From positions 1 to 23,988 of the forward strand of contig DTZN01000263.1 of the NCBI GenBank assembly GCA_012961365.1: a DNA stretch of 23,988 bases, read 5' to 3'. The DNA comes from Hydrogenothermaceae bacterium (lineage in GTDB: Bacteria > Aquificota > Aquificia > Aquificales > Hydrogenothermaceae). A model generated the notes under the pieces. The model was not told the origin of the DNA. It saw nothing but the letters and a program-made list of their open reading frames with translations, and did no database searches. Shown one piece after another: positions 1-7,163 of the stretch. The translations under genes and the position numbers were made by a program. Within the stretch, counting starts at the first letter, position 1. Every line of letters starts with the position of its first letter.

Positions 1-1
1 G

Positions 2-550
2 CTAAAATATGAAAGTGGAGTTCATAGGGTTCAAAGAGTTCCTGAAACAGAAAGTTCAGGAAGAATTCATACTTCAACAGCAACAGTAGCAGTTCTACCA
101 GAGGCAGAAGAGGTTGATATAGAAATTAAACCTGAAGATTTGAAAATTGAAACTATGAGAGCATCTGGTGCTGGTGGACAGCATGTAAATACAACCGACT
201 CAGCAGTTAGAATTACACATATACCAACAGGAATTGTTGTTTCCTGTCAGGATGAAAGGTCTCAAATACAAAATAGAGCAAAAGCAATGCAAATTTTAAG
301 AGCAAGACTGAAAGATTATTACGATAGAATAGAAAGAGAAAAAATAGAAAAAGAAAGAAAATCTCAAGTTGGAACTGGAGATAGAAGTGAAAAAATTAGA
401 ACTTATAACTTTCCGCAAAACAGAGTAACAGACCATAGAATAGGATATACGTCTCATAGAATACATGAAATCTTAGATGGAGAGCTTGACGAAATTATTG
501 AACAATTAGCATTAAAAGAACAAGAAGAAAAATTGAAATCTTTAACATAA
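2..550 (+). CDS. prfA: Peptide chain release factor 1 (RF1), 5'-truncated by window edge
   Basis: RF1 reads UAA and UAG stop codons in the ribosomal A site and triggers peptidyl-tRNA hydrolysis. The open frame enters from the left edge, so the true start and the stop-codon-recognition domain lie outside the window; an internal TTG at 140 is not the start. The visible part begins with [19 protein letters not shown], the RF1 form of this segment (RF2 has SPFDSNARRHTS-type sequence here), followed by [11 protein letters not shown]. The catalytic GGQ motif, in the context [20 protein letters not shown], is at nt 173-181. The C-terminal part with [15 protein letters not shown] and a Glu/Lys-rich helical tail is complete to the TAA stop. 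The tRNA-Arg gene follows 9 nt later and may be co-transcribed. Confidence 0.96.
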   Translation, partial: LKYESGVHRVQRVPETESSGRIHTSTATVAVLPEAEEVDIEIKPEDLKIETMRASGAGGQHVNTTDSAVRITHIPTGIVVSCQDERSQIQNRAKAMQILRARLKDYYDRIEREKIEKERKSQVGTGDRSEKIRTYNFPQNRVTDHRIGYTSHRIHEILDGELDEIIEQLALKEQEEKLKSLT

Positions 551-559
551 ACTACCTGT

Positions 560-636
560 GCGCCCGTAGCTCAATTGGATAGAGCACGTGACTACGGATC
601 ACGAGGTTGCAGGTTCGACTCCTGCCGGGCGCGCCA
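560..636 (+). tRNA. tRNA-Arg (anticodon ACG)
   Basis: Full cloverleaf: acceptor GCGCCCG (560-566) pairs with CGGGCGC (626-632); D stem GCTC/GAGC (569-572/582-585); anticodon stem CGTGA/TCACG (587-591/599-603) with loop CTACGGA, giving anticodon ACG at 594-596; T stem GCAGG/CCTGC with loop TTCGACT. Discriminator G633 and an encoded CCA (634-636). A34 would be deaminated to inosine by TadA to read CGN codons. The all-GC acceptor stem contrasts with the AT-rich surroundings, as expected in a thermophile. Confidence 0.97.
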
Positions 637-653
637 TTAAATTTATTAAAAAG

Positions 654-681
654 TTGCAAAATTCCTTAAAACTCTTATATT
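654..681 (+). promoter_or_regulatory. Possible sigma-70-type promoter for the YtxH-like gene
   Basis: TTGCAA (654-659) and TATATT (676-681) are separated by 16 nt and lie 27 nt before the start codon at 709, between the tRNA-Arg and the gene. The match is partial and the region is AT-rich, so this is a weak prediction. Confidence 0.35.
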
Positions 682-708
682 TAAAAGAAAAAATCTAAGG
701 AGGGATTT

Positions 709-1002
709 ATGAAAAAAAACGCTTTACTTTTAGTTATTGGTTCTTTGATAGGTGCAGTTGGAACTTATGTTGCTTTAAACAAAAAAGAGGAAATTTTAAA
801 AAAGCTTTCCGAAATTGAGGAAACTTTAAAAGATGCTCAATTAACAGAAAAAGTAAAGACTTCCATTTCAGAAGCAATAGAAAAGCTTAAAACTTTAGTT
901 TCAAAAGGTGAAACTTTATCAGAAGAAGAAAAAGCTAAAACATTAGAAGAAGTAGAAGAAAAAATTAAAAAATTAGAAGAAGCTATAGAAACTGAAAGTT
1001 AA
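709..1002 (+). CDS. YtxH-like small membrane-anchored coiled-coil protein
   Basis: A 97-residue protein with one N-terminal hydrophobic segment (about residues 5-22, LLLVIGSLIGAVGTYVAL), then a long Lys/Glu-rich amphipathic helix to the C-terminus, likely a coiled coil. This layout (short N-terminal membrane anchor plus charged helix) is that of YtxH-domain (general stress protein) families, whose molecular role is poorly known. The start is well defined by an AAGGAGGG ribosome binding site at 697-704. The gene is probably monocistronic: a candidate promoter precedes it and a strong hairpin terminator follows 8 nt after the stop. Family assignment rests on architecture rather than on catalytic residues, so it is tentative. 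Confidence 0.75.
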   Translation: MKKNALLLVIGSLIGAVGTYVALNKKEEILKKLSEIEETLKDAQLTEKVKTSISEAIEKLKTLVSKGETLSEEEKAKTLEEVEEKIKKLEEAIETES

Positions 1003-1009
1003 ATTATAC

Positions 1010-1036
1010 TAGTGCCATTTTGGCACTACATTTTAT
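1010..1036 (+). terminator. Rho-independent terminator after the YtxH-like gene
   Basis: Perfect 8-bp stem TAGTGCCA (1010-1017) / TGGCACTA (1021-1028) with a TTT loop, followed by CATTTTATC. It sits between convergent genes; the T-rich side faces the + strand, so it mainly ends + strand transcription. Confidence 0.8.
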
Positions 1037-1063
1037 CATAATATATTTAATATTTAGTTAAAT

Positions 1064-1978
1064 TTAAAACTCAAAATCAAGGTCATTAAAAATTTTATAT
1101 ATGTTTTTGTTATGAAATTCTTTAAACATAGGATACTTTTTCCATTCAGTACTGCTTAATTTTTCTTTAATTTCATCGTAAAAAAGATCTTCATCTTTTA
1201 GTCTTGAAATCTCACTTCTTAAAAAGTATATGTACTCATAAGTAAATTTTATGGCTTTTTTGTCTAATGGTTTGTTATGTCCGTTATAAATTTTTGAAAT
1301 TTTCATTTTTTCAATTTGTTTAAGAATCTTTAGCCAATTTTTGCTATTTGAATGATTATCTCCAATAAATGGAATTCTATTATAGAAAATAATGTCTCCT
1401 GCAAAAAGTTCCTTTGTTTGTGGAATGTATATTAAAATATCTGTATGTGTATGGGCATTTGGTAAAGGAAAAATTTCAAAAGTTAAATTTCCTACTTTTA
1501 TTGAAATTTTTTTATCTATTGGGATATCTATATTTAAAAATTTAACATTCTTAAATAAGTTATCAAAAGTTTTATTTAGCATTTCTTTATAAATTTCTAT
1601 ATTTGAATTTTGAATGTCTCTTTTTAAGTTTTTGTGTGCAATTATTTTTGCTCCTTTATAAGCAGACATACCAAAAGAGTGGTCTAAATGGTAGTGTGTT
1701 ATTATTAAGTATTTTACAGGAACATTTTTTATACTTTTTAACTGTTTTATGAACTGTTTTGCAAGTGTTGGGCTGGATAAACTATCTATAACGACCCAAC
1801 CTTCATTAGTTAATACTCCATAGGTGTTAGATATAAATCCTCCATTTTCTTTAGAAGGTAGACCTGTTTTCCCAAATGTAGCGTAAGTATTGTTTGATAC
1901 TTTTTCTATTTGTAATGCGAAAGTTTTAATTATAATTATTAATACAATATAGGTAATTAATAATTTCTTATTAATCAT
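1064..1978 (-). CDS. Exported metallo-beta-lactamase-fold hydrolase
   Basis: A 304-residue zinc hydrolase of the MBL superfamily. The N-terminus (two Lys, then a run of about 15 hydrophobic residues ending near KTFA) looks like a signal peptide, placing the enzyme in the periplasm. Metal motifs are in order: THYHLDH (H95, H97, D99, H100), AHTHTD (H176, H178), AGD (D195) and NGH (H234), a full dinuclear-site set. The level of detail does not fix the substrate; the layout resembles the quinoprotein-relay/SoxH-like exported MBL proteins as well as B-class beta-lactamase relatives, so a role in sulfur metabolism is possible but not shown. The start has an AAGAGGT site upstream. It is separated from uspA by about 130 bp of AT-rich DNA and probably has its own promoter. 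Confidence 0.85.
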   Translation of the reverse strand: MINKKLLITYIVLIIIIKTFALQIEKVSNNTYATFGKTGLPSKENGGFISNTYGVLTNEGWVVIDSLSSPTLAKQFIKQLKSIKNVPVKYLIITHYHLDHSFGMSAYKGAKIIAHKNLKRDIQNSNIEIYKEMLNKTFDNLFKNVKFLNIDIPIDKKISIKVGNLTFEIFPLPNAHTHTDILIYIPQTKELFAGDIIFYNRIPFIGDNHSNSKNWLKILKQIEKMKISKIYNGHNKPLDKKAIKFTYEYIYFLRSEISRLKDEDLFYDEIKEKLSSTEWKKYPMFKEFHNKNIYKIFNDLDFEF

Positions 1979-2033
1979 ATGATTAGAACCTCTTGAATTT
2001 TTGTTTTTTATAATTAAAGTTATTACTAAAGTA

Positions 2034-2052
2034 ATTTATATTCAATATAAAT
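2034..2052. repeat. 19-nt perfect palindrome upstream of the MBL gene
   Basis: ATTTATATT-C-AATATAAAT is a perfect 9-bp inverted repeat around one central base, 56-74 nt upstream of the MBL start. A second short one (ATTACT-AA-AGTAAT, 2022-2035) lies beside it. It could be an operator, but in such AT-rich DNA chance is a real alternative. Confidence 0.3.
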
Positions 2053-2106
2053 ACAATACTAGAATGTAAAAATATATAAGAAATTAGCTTATTTTATTAC
2101 CCTTTT

Positions 2107-2275
2107 TTATTTTAAAAGCAGGTTGACTTTTGTTTGTAGTTTATAATTTTCTTTTTCTGTAATAAGAATATCAATTTGTGTTTCTTTTATATAAGATTCT
2201 ATATTACCTTTACAATCTAAAGGTACATCAACATAATTAATATTTAATTTTTCTTCAGAATAATTTTCTTTTTTA
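2107..2275 (-). pseudogene. Out-of-frame C-terminal tail of uspA
   Basis: If one copy of the 13-bp repeat is removed, the uspA frame continues from ...AKALGLE into KITLINSKKENYSEEKLN, then YVDVPLDCKGN, ESYIKETQIDILIT, and ends at TAA 2107-2109, giving 246 residues in total. The beta-alpha-beta pattern and the IDILIT strand are what the second half of a tandem Usp protein should have, so this is very likely coding sequence that lost its frame recently (no internal stops have accumulated). It accounts for most of the apparent gap between the MBL and uspA genes. Confidence 0.75.
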
Positions 2276-2860
2276 CTATTTATTAATGTAATCTTTTCTA
2301 ATCCTAATTTCTAATCCTAAAGCTTTTGCAAAGTCTAGTCCAAAATTAACTACTTTTTCATCTTGAGAAAATATAGCTATATTTTCAATTGGTTTAAAGA
2401 TTTCATCTGTTAGCAGAATAGGACATTTTGAATGCTTAACAATATAGTCTGCAGTTGTACCAAATATTAATTCAGTTAGGTTTTTATGTTGTCCGTGTTT
2501 CCCTATAATAATTAAATCCTCTGAGTCTGCTAAATTTATAAGTTCTTTATGAGGAATTCCAAAAACCTGCGCTATAGAACAATCTCCGCCCTTTTTCCTA
2601 CATTCTTTTGCAAATATATCAAGTAAAACTTTACCTTTTTGGTCTAATGCTTCTTTAACTTTTTCTGCTATATTATCATATTCGGAAAATCCTAAAGCTC
2701 CAACTATATCTTCAAAAAAAGCTCCTTTTATAAGTCTTACATCTACTATATGAACCCCAATAACAGGTCTTTTTAATAATTTTGATAGGTATATTCCATA
2801 CTCACTTGCAACAAAAGAATTTTTAGAACCATCAATACCTACTAAAATTCTATTAAACAC
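2276..2860 (-). CDS. Universal stress protein (UspA family), frameshifted near its end
   Basis: An N-terminal Usp domain (residues 1-150) starting MFNRILVGIDGSKNS, with the nucleotide-binding loop IIIGKHG...FGTTADYIVKHSKCPILL (spacing G-x2-G-x10-GT, close to the ATP-binding Usp pattern). A second, degenerate Usp domain begins near residue 157 (PIENIAIFSQDEKVVNFGLDF) but is cut off: after AKALGLE the frame runs through a duplicated 13-bp unit and stops 11 codons later. The start is GTG at 2860, 1 nt after the CDF stop, with GAGGAG inside the CDF coding end, so the gene is the last of carA-CDF-uspA and translationally coupled. Usp proteins respond to stress by binding nucleotides; this one may act with the metal transporter. 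Whether the truncated 194-residue product is functional is unknown. Confidence 0.85.
   Translation of the reverse strand: MFNRILVGIDGSKNSFVASEYGIYLSKLLKRPVIGVHIVDVRLIKGAFFEDIVGALGFSEYDNIAEKVKEALDQKGKVLLDIFAKECRKKGGDCSIAQVFGIPHKELINLADSEDLIIIGKHGQHKNLTELIFGTTADYIVKHSKCPILLTDEIFKPIENIAIFSQDEKVVNFGLDFAKALGLEIRIRKDYINK
2295..2320. repeat. Exact 13-bp tandem duplication in uspA
   Basis: TTTCTAATCCTAA occurs at 2295-2307 and again at 2308-2320 with no mismatch (TTAGGATTAGAAA in the coding direction). Thirteen is not a multiple of three, so the second copy shifts the reading frame by one. Confidence 0.95.
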
Positions 2861-2861
2861 T

Positions 2862-4064
2862 TTATGTCTCCTCTTTCTCTTTATATTCTTTCCACGACAT
2901 TATAAGTTCATTTAATGCATTTTCTATGTTTTCTAAATTGGTTTCCCAGACCATTATACTAGATTTTACAATCTGCCATCTTGCCTCAAAATCTTCTGGA
3001 TGGTTTTTAGATATAACTATATCTATACCTAATTTTGTTAAAACATTTCCAATTTCCTTTTCATTAGGGTTAACTTTAAGTTCAAAAGTTTTTTCATAAC
3101 AATAGTCTTTAGATATATCATAAATTTCAATTTTAGTTGCTGTAGAAAAATCTCTTAATTTTTTATTTTCATCAGTTAATATTGCAACTCTAAGCCCTTC
3201 CTGCCTTGCAGGTTCATAATGTATAAAAACAGAATCAATATTTGGAATTTTTTCTTTTATTTCCCTTTCTATATCATCGACAGTTTTATGGGTTTCCCTT
3301 AAAGAATAATTATGCATCACAAGTTCAAGTTCCAAAAACTTATGACTTCCTGCAGAACGACCTCTAATTTTTTTTATTTCAATAACAGAAGGTTTTTCAT
3401 AAATAATATTCTTAATTTGGTTAATTTCTTCTTCACTTAGTGAAACATCAAGAAGAGTTTTTATACCATTTGAAAAAATTTCCCATCCACTGTGGATGAT
3501 AAAAAGTGCTACAACAGCAGCAGCATATTTATCTATACTATATCCAATTGCAACTCCAATAAGACCCATCAAAACTATTACAGATGATAAAGCATCTGCC
3601 CAAATATGCTCTGCATCTGCTTTTAAAGTAGGTGAGTTAAGCCTTTCTGCAGCCTTTGCTTCAAACCTAGAGTAAATAAATGTAGCAAATAAAGTTATTA
3701 CCATTACTCCTATTGCATACTCTATATGTTTAACTTCCCTTGGTTCTTTAGAAAAAAAAGCCTCTTTTAAAATCTCATAAGCAGTAAAAAATAGAAATAT
3801 TCCAATAATAACAGATGCTATATTCTCAATCTTATAAAGACCATATGGAAAATTTTCAGCTTTTATAGAAGATATTCTTACACTAACCAATGATATGGCA
3901 GAAACAACCAAATCAGAAAAGGAATGAATAGCTTCAGCCATTAAAGCTAAACTTCCGGTAATAATAGCAAATACAAATTTTAAAGTAGTCAAAAAAGTGT
4001 TAAGAAGAAGTGAACCTAAAGCCCACTTTTCTTTTTCCCTTTGAATATCTTTAGATATAGACAT
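2862..4064 (-). CDS. Cation diffusion facilitator (CDF) metal transporter with NifX-like C-terminal domain
   Basis: An inner-membrane divalent metal/proton antiporter of the FieF/YiiP type. The membrane part (about residues 12-205) carries the transport site as H47-x3-D51 (HSFSD) and H153-x3-D157 (HIWAD); the first ligand is His where YiiP has Asp, an HD-HD set often linked to Zn over Cd. The cytoplasmic CDF domain spans about 207-287 and ends IHYEPA. Unusually, about 110 more residues follow: RVAILTDENKKLRDFSTATK, IEIYDIS, LGIDIVIS and a final helix resemble the NifX/NafY (Nitro_FeMo-Co) fold. Normal CDF proteins have about 300 residues, so this is a fusion. The start, with GAGGA upstream, lies inside carA (14-bp overlap), and uspA follows after 1 nt. 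Metal specificity is inferred. Confidence 0.93.
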   Translation of the reverse strand: MSISKDIQREKEKWALGSLLLNTFLTTLKFVFAIITGSLALMAEAIHSFSDLVVSAISLVSVRISSIKAENFPYGLYKIENIASVIIGIFLFFTAYEILKEAFFSKEPREVKHIEYAIGVMVITLFATFIYSRFEAKAAERLNSPTLKADAEHIWADALSSVIVLMGLIGVAIGYSIDKYAAAVVALFIIHSGWEIFSNGIKTLLDVSLSEEEINQIKNIIYEKPSVIEIKKIRGRSAGSHKFLELELVMHNYSLRETHKTVDDIEREIKEKIPNIDSVFIHYEPARQEGLRVAILTDENKKLRDFSTATKIEIYDISKDYCYEKTFELKVNPNEKEIGNVLTKLGIDIVISKNHPEDFEARWQIVKSSIMVWETNLENIENALNELIMSWKEYKEKEET

Positions 4065-5193
4065 TATTTTTTGTTTCCTCTATTAATCTAACAAAATCAT
4101 CAAATATGTAATGGGAGTCATGAGGACCTGGAGAGCTTTCAGGGTGATACTGGATAGAAAAAACAGGTCTATCTGTTAATCTAATTCCTTCTATAGTATT
4201 ATCATTTAGATTTATGTGGGTTATTTTAACATTTGAAGGTAACTTTGTATCGTCAGTTGCATAGTTATGGTTTTGTGCAGTTATTTCAATTTTTCCTGTT
4301 ATCAGATTTTTGACTGGATGATTTCCTCCATGATGACCAAATTCTAGTTTATAAGTTTTACTACCTACAGCCCAAGTTAGAAGTTGATGCCCTAAACATA
4401 TTCCAAATATAGGTATATCTGTTTTTAAAAGCTGTTTTATTTGTTTTATATGAAACTCTAAAGTAGCAGGATCTCCGGGTCCATTTGATAGGAATATACC
4501 ATTAGGTTTAAAGGCAATTATATCCTCTGATTTTGTATCGTGGGGAAATATTGTTAGATGAATTCCTCTATCAGCCATCAATCTTAATATATTTCTTTTT
4601 ACTCCATAATTTATGACAGCAACTTTATATTTAAATTCTCGTATTTTTTTATATCCTGTTCCTAGCTCCCAGCTTCCTTCTGTCCACTGAAAGACTTTTT
4701 TTGATGAAACCTGTGGGACTAATGACAACTGAGAAATATCAGGTATAGCCTTGGCCCTTTTAACAGCTTCTTCAGGTGATATATCTCCAATACCAATATA
4801 TCCTTTCATTACTCCATATTCTCTTAGAACTCTAACCAAAGCTCTTGTATCTATATCTGTTAATCCTATAACATTTTGGCTATCTAGATACTCCTTTAAA
4901 GTTTTTTTCCCTCTCCAACTAGAATAAATTAAAGATAAATCTTTAACTATAAATGCATTAACATGAATTTTTTCGCTTTCTAAATCTTCTTCATTTATTC
5001 CGTAATTACCAACTTGAGAAGGGGTCATAACAACAATTTGACCTTTGTAAGAGGGGTCTGTAAGAATTTCTTGATAACCAGTCATTGATGTATTGAAAAT
5101 TACCTCTCCACCTGCTTCTTTTAGGTGTAATCCTGAAAATGCTTTTCCATAGAAAAAATGACCATCTTCTAAAGCTAGTATAGCTTTTTCCAT
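4051..5193 (-). CDS. carA: Carbamoyl-phosphate synthase small subunit (glutaminase)
   Basis: CarA hydrolyses glutamine and channels ammonia to CarB to make carbamoyl phosphate for pyrimidine and arginine synthesis. The 380-residue length is typical. The N-terminal CPSase domain has EVIFNTSMTGYQEILTDPSY; the C-terminal class I glutamine amidotransferase domain has SNGPGDP, the nucleophile in GICLGHQLL (C266) and the partner H350/E352 in YHPESSPGPHD. Start supported by GAGGT 8 nt upstream. It is the first gene of an operon with the CDF transporter and uspA; carB is not in the window, so the two subunits are not adjacent here. No obvious functional link between carA and a metal transporter is known to me. 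Confidence 0.97.
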   Translation of the reverse strand: MEKAILALEDGHFFYGKAFSGLHLKEAGGEVIFNTSMTGYQEILTDPSYKGQIVVMTPSQVGNYGINEEDLESEKIHVNAFIVKDLSLIYSSWRGKKTLKEYLDSQNVIGLTDIDTRALVRVLREYGVMKGYIGIGDISPEEAVKRAKAIPDISQLSLVPQVSSKKVFQWTEGSWELGTGYKKIREFKYKVAVINYGVKRNILRLMADRGIHLTIFPHDTKSEDIIAFKPNGIFLSNGPGDPATLEFHIKQIKQLLKTDIPIFGICLGHQLLTWAVGSKTYKLEFGHHGGNHPVKNLITGKIEITAQNHNYATDDTKLPSNVKITHINLNDNTIEGIRLTDRPVFSIQYHPESSPGPHDSHYIFDDFVRLIEETKNNVYI

Positions 5194-5258
5194 ATTTACC
5201 TCGAAATGAAGATTTTATATATTATATTCCAAATGAAATTAAAGAGGTTTAAAAATTT
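5194..5258. promoter_or_regulatory. Divergent promoter region between carA and ispE
   Basis: These 65 bp separate two divergent genes and must hold both promoters unless ispE or carA is read from further away. A TATAAT on the minus strand (5226-5221) is the best -10 for carA, and TATATT at 5223-5228 a possible -10 for ispE; neither has a good -35. Ribosome binding sites are GAGGT (minus) and AGAGGT near 5243-5248 (plus). Confidence 0.35.
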
Positions 5259-6083
5259 ATGAATACATTAAAATCTTATGCAAAAGTAAATTTAGGTTTA
5301 TGGGTAATAGGTAAAAGGCCAGATGGATATCATGATATAGTTTCTTATGTTCATAAAGTTTCCCTTTACGATACAATTACAATAAAACCTTATATAAAAC
5401 TAAGGGTTAGAACTTCAAATCCTTTTATTCCTGAAAATGAAGGAAATATAGTTTATAAAGCAGTTAGAGCCTTCGAGGATTTTACAGGATTAAACGCAGA
5501 TTTTGATATATTTATACAAAAAAGAATTCCTGTTGGTGGTGGACTTGGTGGGGGAAGTTCTAATGCTGCAGTAGTTCTAAAGTATATTAATGAGTATTTT
5601 GATAATCCAATTTCTGAAAAAGACCTCTTAAAGCTTGCATCTTATGTGGGAGCTGATGTTCCTTTATTTTTTAAAAATGGTTTAGTAAAAATATCAGGAA
5701 AAGGAGAAATTATTGAAGAAACTAATGAAAAGTATAGCGAAGAGCTTATAATTATCTATCCAAATATTCAAGTGGAAACTGCTAGTATATATAAAAAAGT
5801 TAGCTTTGATATGTTGACAAATCCTAATGATTTAAATATAATAAATAGCCTGTTAAGGGATGTTAAGTCCCTTATTAGTGCTAGTGAGAATACGTTAGGT
5901 AATATAGCCAAAGAAGAATTTCCTGTAATAAAGGAAGTTGAAAATACACTAAAAATTTTAGGGTATGAACCCTTTATTACAGGAAGTGGAAGTTCAGTTT
6001 GTGCCTTAGGCACAGTAGATAAAAATTTAGAAAATATTTGTAAGCTTAAAAACTGGCAATTACACAAAGTCAGATTTCTATAA
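5259..6083 (+). CDS. ispE: 4-diphosphocytidyl-2-C-methyl-D-erythritol kinase
   Basis: IspE phosphorylates CDP-methylerythritol with ATP in the non-mevalonate (MEP) isoprenoid pathway, cytoplasmic. It belongs to the GHMP kinase superfamily: N-terminal SYAKVNLGLWV with K9, the glycine-rich ATP loop PVGGGLGGGSSNAA (91-104), GADVPLFF with catalytic D133, and the C-terminal third motif ITGSGSSVCAL. The 274-residue length fits the family. The start is supported by AGAGGT. It is followed 4 nt later by tRNA-Gln, which is probably co-transcribed, then prs. It feeds isoprenyl chains to quinones, relevant to the prenyltransferase gene further on, but the two are not linked in one operon. Confidence 0.96.
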   Translation: MNTLKSYAKVNLGLWVIGKRPDGYHDIVSYVHKVSLYDTITIKPYIKLRVRTSNPFIPENEGNIVYKAVRAFEDFTGLNADFDIFIQKRIPVGGGLGGGSSNAAVVLKYINEYFDNPISEKDLLKLASYVGADVPLFFKNGLVKISGKGEIIEETNEKYSEELIIIYPNIQVETASIYKKVSFDMLTNPNDLNIINSLLRDVKSLISASENTLGNIAKEEFPVIKEVENTLKILGYEPFITGSGSSVCALGTVDKNLENICKLKNWQLHKVRFL

Positions 6084-6087
6084 ATGT

Positions 6088-6163
6088 TGGGGAGTAGTTC
6101 AGCTGGCAGAACACCGGTCTTTGGAACCGGGTGTCGCAGGTTCGAGTCCTGCCTCCCCAGCCA
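6088..6163 (+). tRNA. tRNA-Gln (anticodon TTG)
   Basis: Acceptor TGGGGAG (6088-6094) pairs with CTCCCCA (6153-6159); D stem GTTC/GAAC; anticodon stem CCGGT/ACCGG (6114-6118/6126-6130) with loop CTTTGGA and anticodon TTG at 6121-6123; T stem GCAGG/CCTGC. Discriminator G6160 and encoded CCA 6161-6163. Lies between ispE and prs on the same strand. Confidence 0.97.
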
Positions 6164-6199
6164 TTTAAACTCCTTCTTCTAAAAATCGGAGGAAATAAT

Positions 6200-7135
6200 T
6201 TGGGAAAAGAGCTTAAACTCATAACTGGTAATGCTAATATAGAGTTTGCTAAAGAAGTATCAGAGTATCTTCATACTCCATTAGTAGATACTCTTGTATC
6301 TAGATTTAGTGATGGAGAGATTAGAGTTCAAATTAAAGAAAATGTTAGAGGTTCTGATGTTTTTGTTATCCAACCCTTAACCCCTCCAATAAATGACCAT
6401 ATAATGGAACTTTTACTTATCTTAGATGCTTTAAAAAGAAGTTCTACACATAGAATTACTGCTGTTATTCCTTATTTTGCTTATGCAAGGCAGGATAGAA
6501 AAGATAGACCTAGAGTTCCTATATCTGCAAAATTGATGGCAGATGTAATACAAAAAGCAGGTGCAAATAGAGTTTTAACAGTAGACCTTCATTCTGCTCA
6601 AATTCAAGGATTTTTTGACTGTCCAGTTGATAATTTATATGCTTTGCCAGTTATTCTTGATTATTTAAAAAATAAAAAAATTGAAGATTTAGTTGTTGCT
6701 TCTCCTGATGCAGGAGGAGTTGAAAGAGCAAGACTTCTTGCAAATAAACTTGGTGCTGGACTTGCAATAATATATAAAAGAAGACCTCAACCAAATGTTG
6801 TTGAAACCTTAGATGTTATTGGAGATGTGAAAGGAAAAAATGTAATTATAATAGATGATATGATTGATACTGCAGGAACAATTACTTCTGCAGCAGATAT
6901 GCTTAAAGACAAAGGAGCTAAATCCGTTATAGCTGTTTGCACCCATCCTGTTTTTTCTGGGCCTGCTATAGAAAGACTTAAAAATTCTCAAATAGAGGAA
7001 GTTATTGTTACAAATACAATTCCTGTGAAAGAAAAAGAATTTGATAAATTAACAGTTTTATCTATAGCTCCACTTGTTGCTGAGGCTATAAGAAGAATAA
7101 ACTTAGAAAGTTCTGTAAGCTCTTTATTTGTATAA
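6200..7135 (+). CDS. prs: Ribose-phosphate pyrophosphokinase (PRPP synthase)
   Basis: Makes 5-phosphoribosyl-1-pyrophosphate from ribose-5-phosphate and ATP, the precursor of nucleotides, histidine and tryptophan. I place the start at TTG 6200, with CGGAGG at 6187-6192 ahead of it, giving 311 residues beginning (M)GKELKLITGNANIEFAKEV, the usual N-terminus. A longer in-frame start at 6131 would run through the tRNA-Gln and is not real. Motifs: FSDGEIRVQI, YFAYARQDRKD (about 92-102), DLHSAQIQGFF with H131, flexible catalytic loop KRRPQPN (193-199), and the PRPP-binding VIIIDDMIDTAGT (about 215-227). Class I PRPP synthase. Followed after 28 nt by rplY/ctc, an arrangement (prs-ctc-pth) common in bacteria. 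Confidence 0.96.
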   Translation: MGKELKLITGNANIEFAKEVSEYLHTPLVDTLVSRFSDGEIRVQIKENVRGSDVFVIQPLTPPINDHIMELLLILDALKRSSTHRITAVIPYFAYARQDRKDRPRVPISAKLMADVIQKAGANRVLTVDLHSAQIQGFFDCPVDNLYALPVILDYLKNKKIEDLVVASPDAGGVERARLLANKLGAGLAIIYKRRPQPNVVETLDVIGDVKGKNVIIIDDMIDTAGTITSAADMLKDKGAKSVIAVCTHPVFSGPAIERLKNSQIEEVIVTNTIPVKEKEFDKLTVLSIAPLVAEAIRRINLESSVSSLFV

Positions 7136-7163
7136 AGAAAATGTGAAGGAGGCTAAGCGCGAA

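Noticed and set aside
2074..2090. Hairpin ATAAG/CTTAT followed by T-rich DNA as terminator of the uspA operon
   Set aside because: Five AT-rich pairs only; expected by chance in such sequence.
6131..6199. Longer reading frame for prs starting at GTG 6131
   Set aside because: It runs through the 3' half of tRNA-Gln. TTG 6200 has a good CGGAGG site and gives the family's normal N-terminus.
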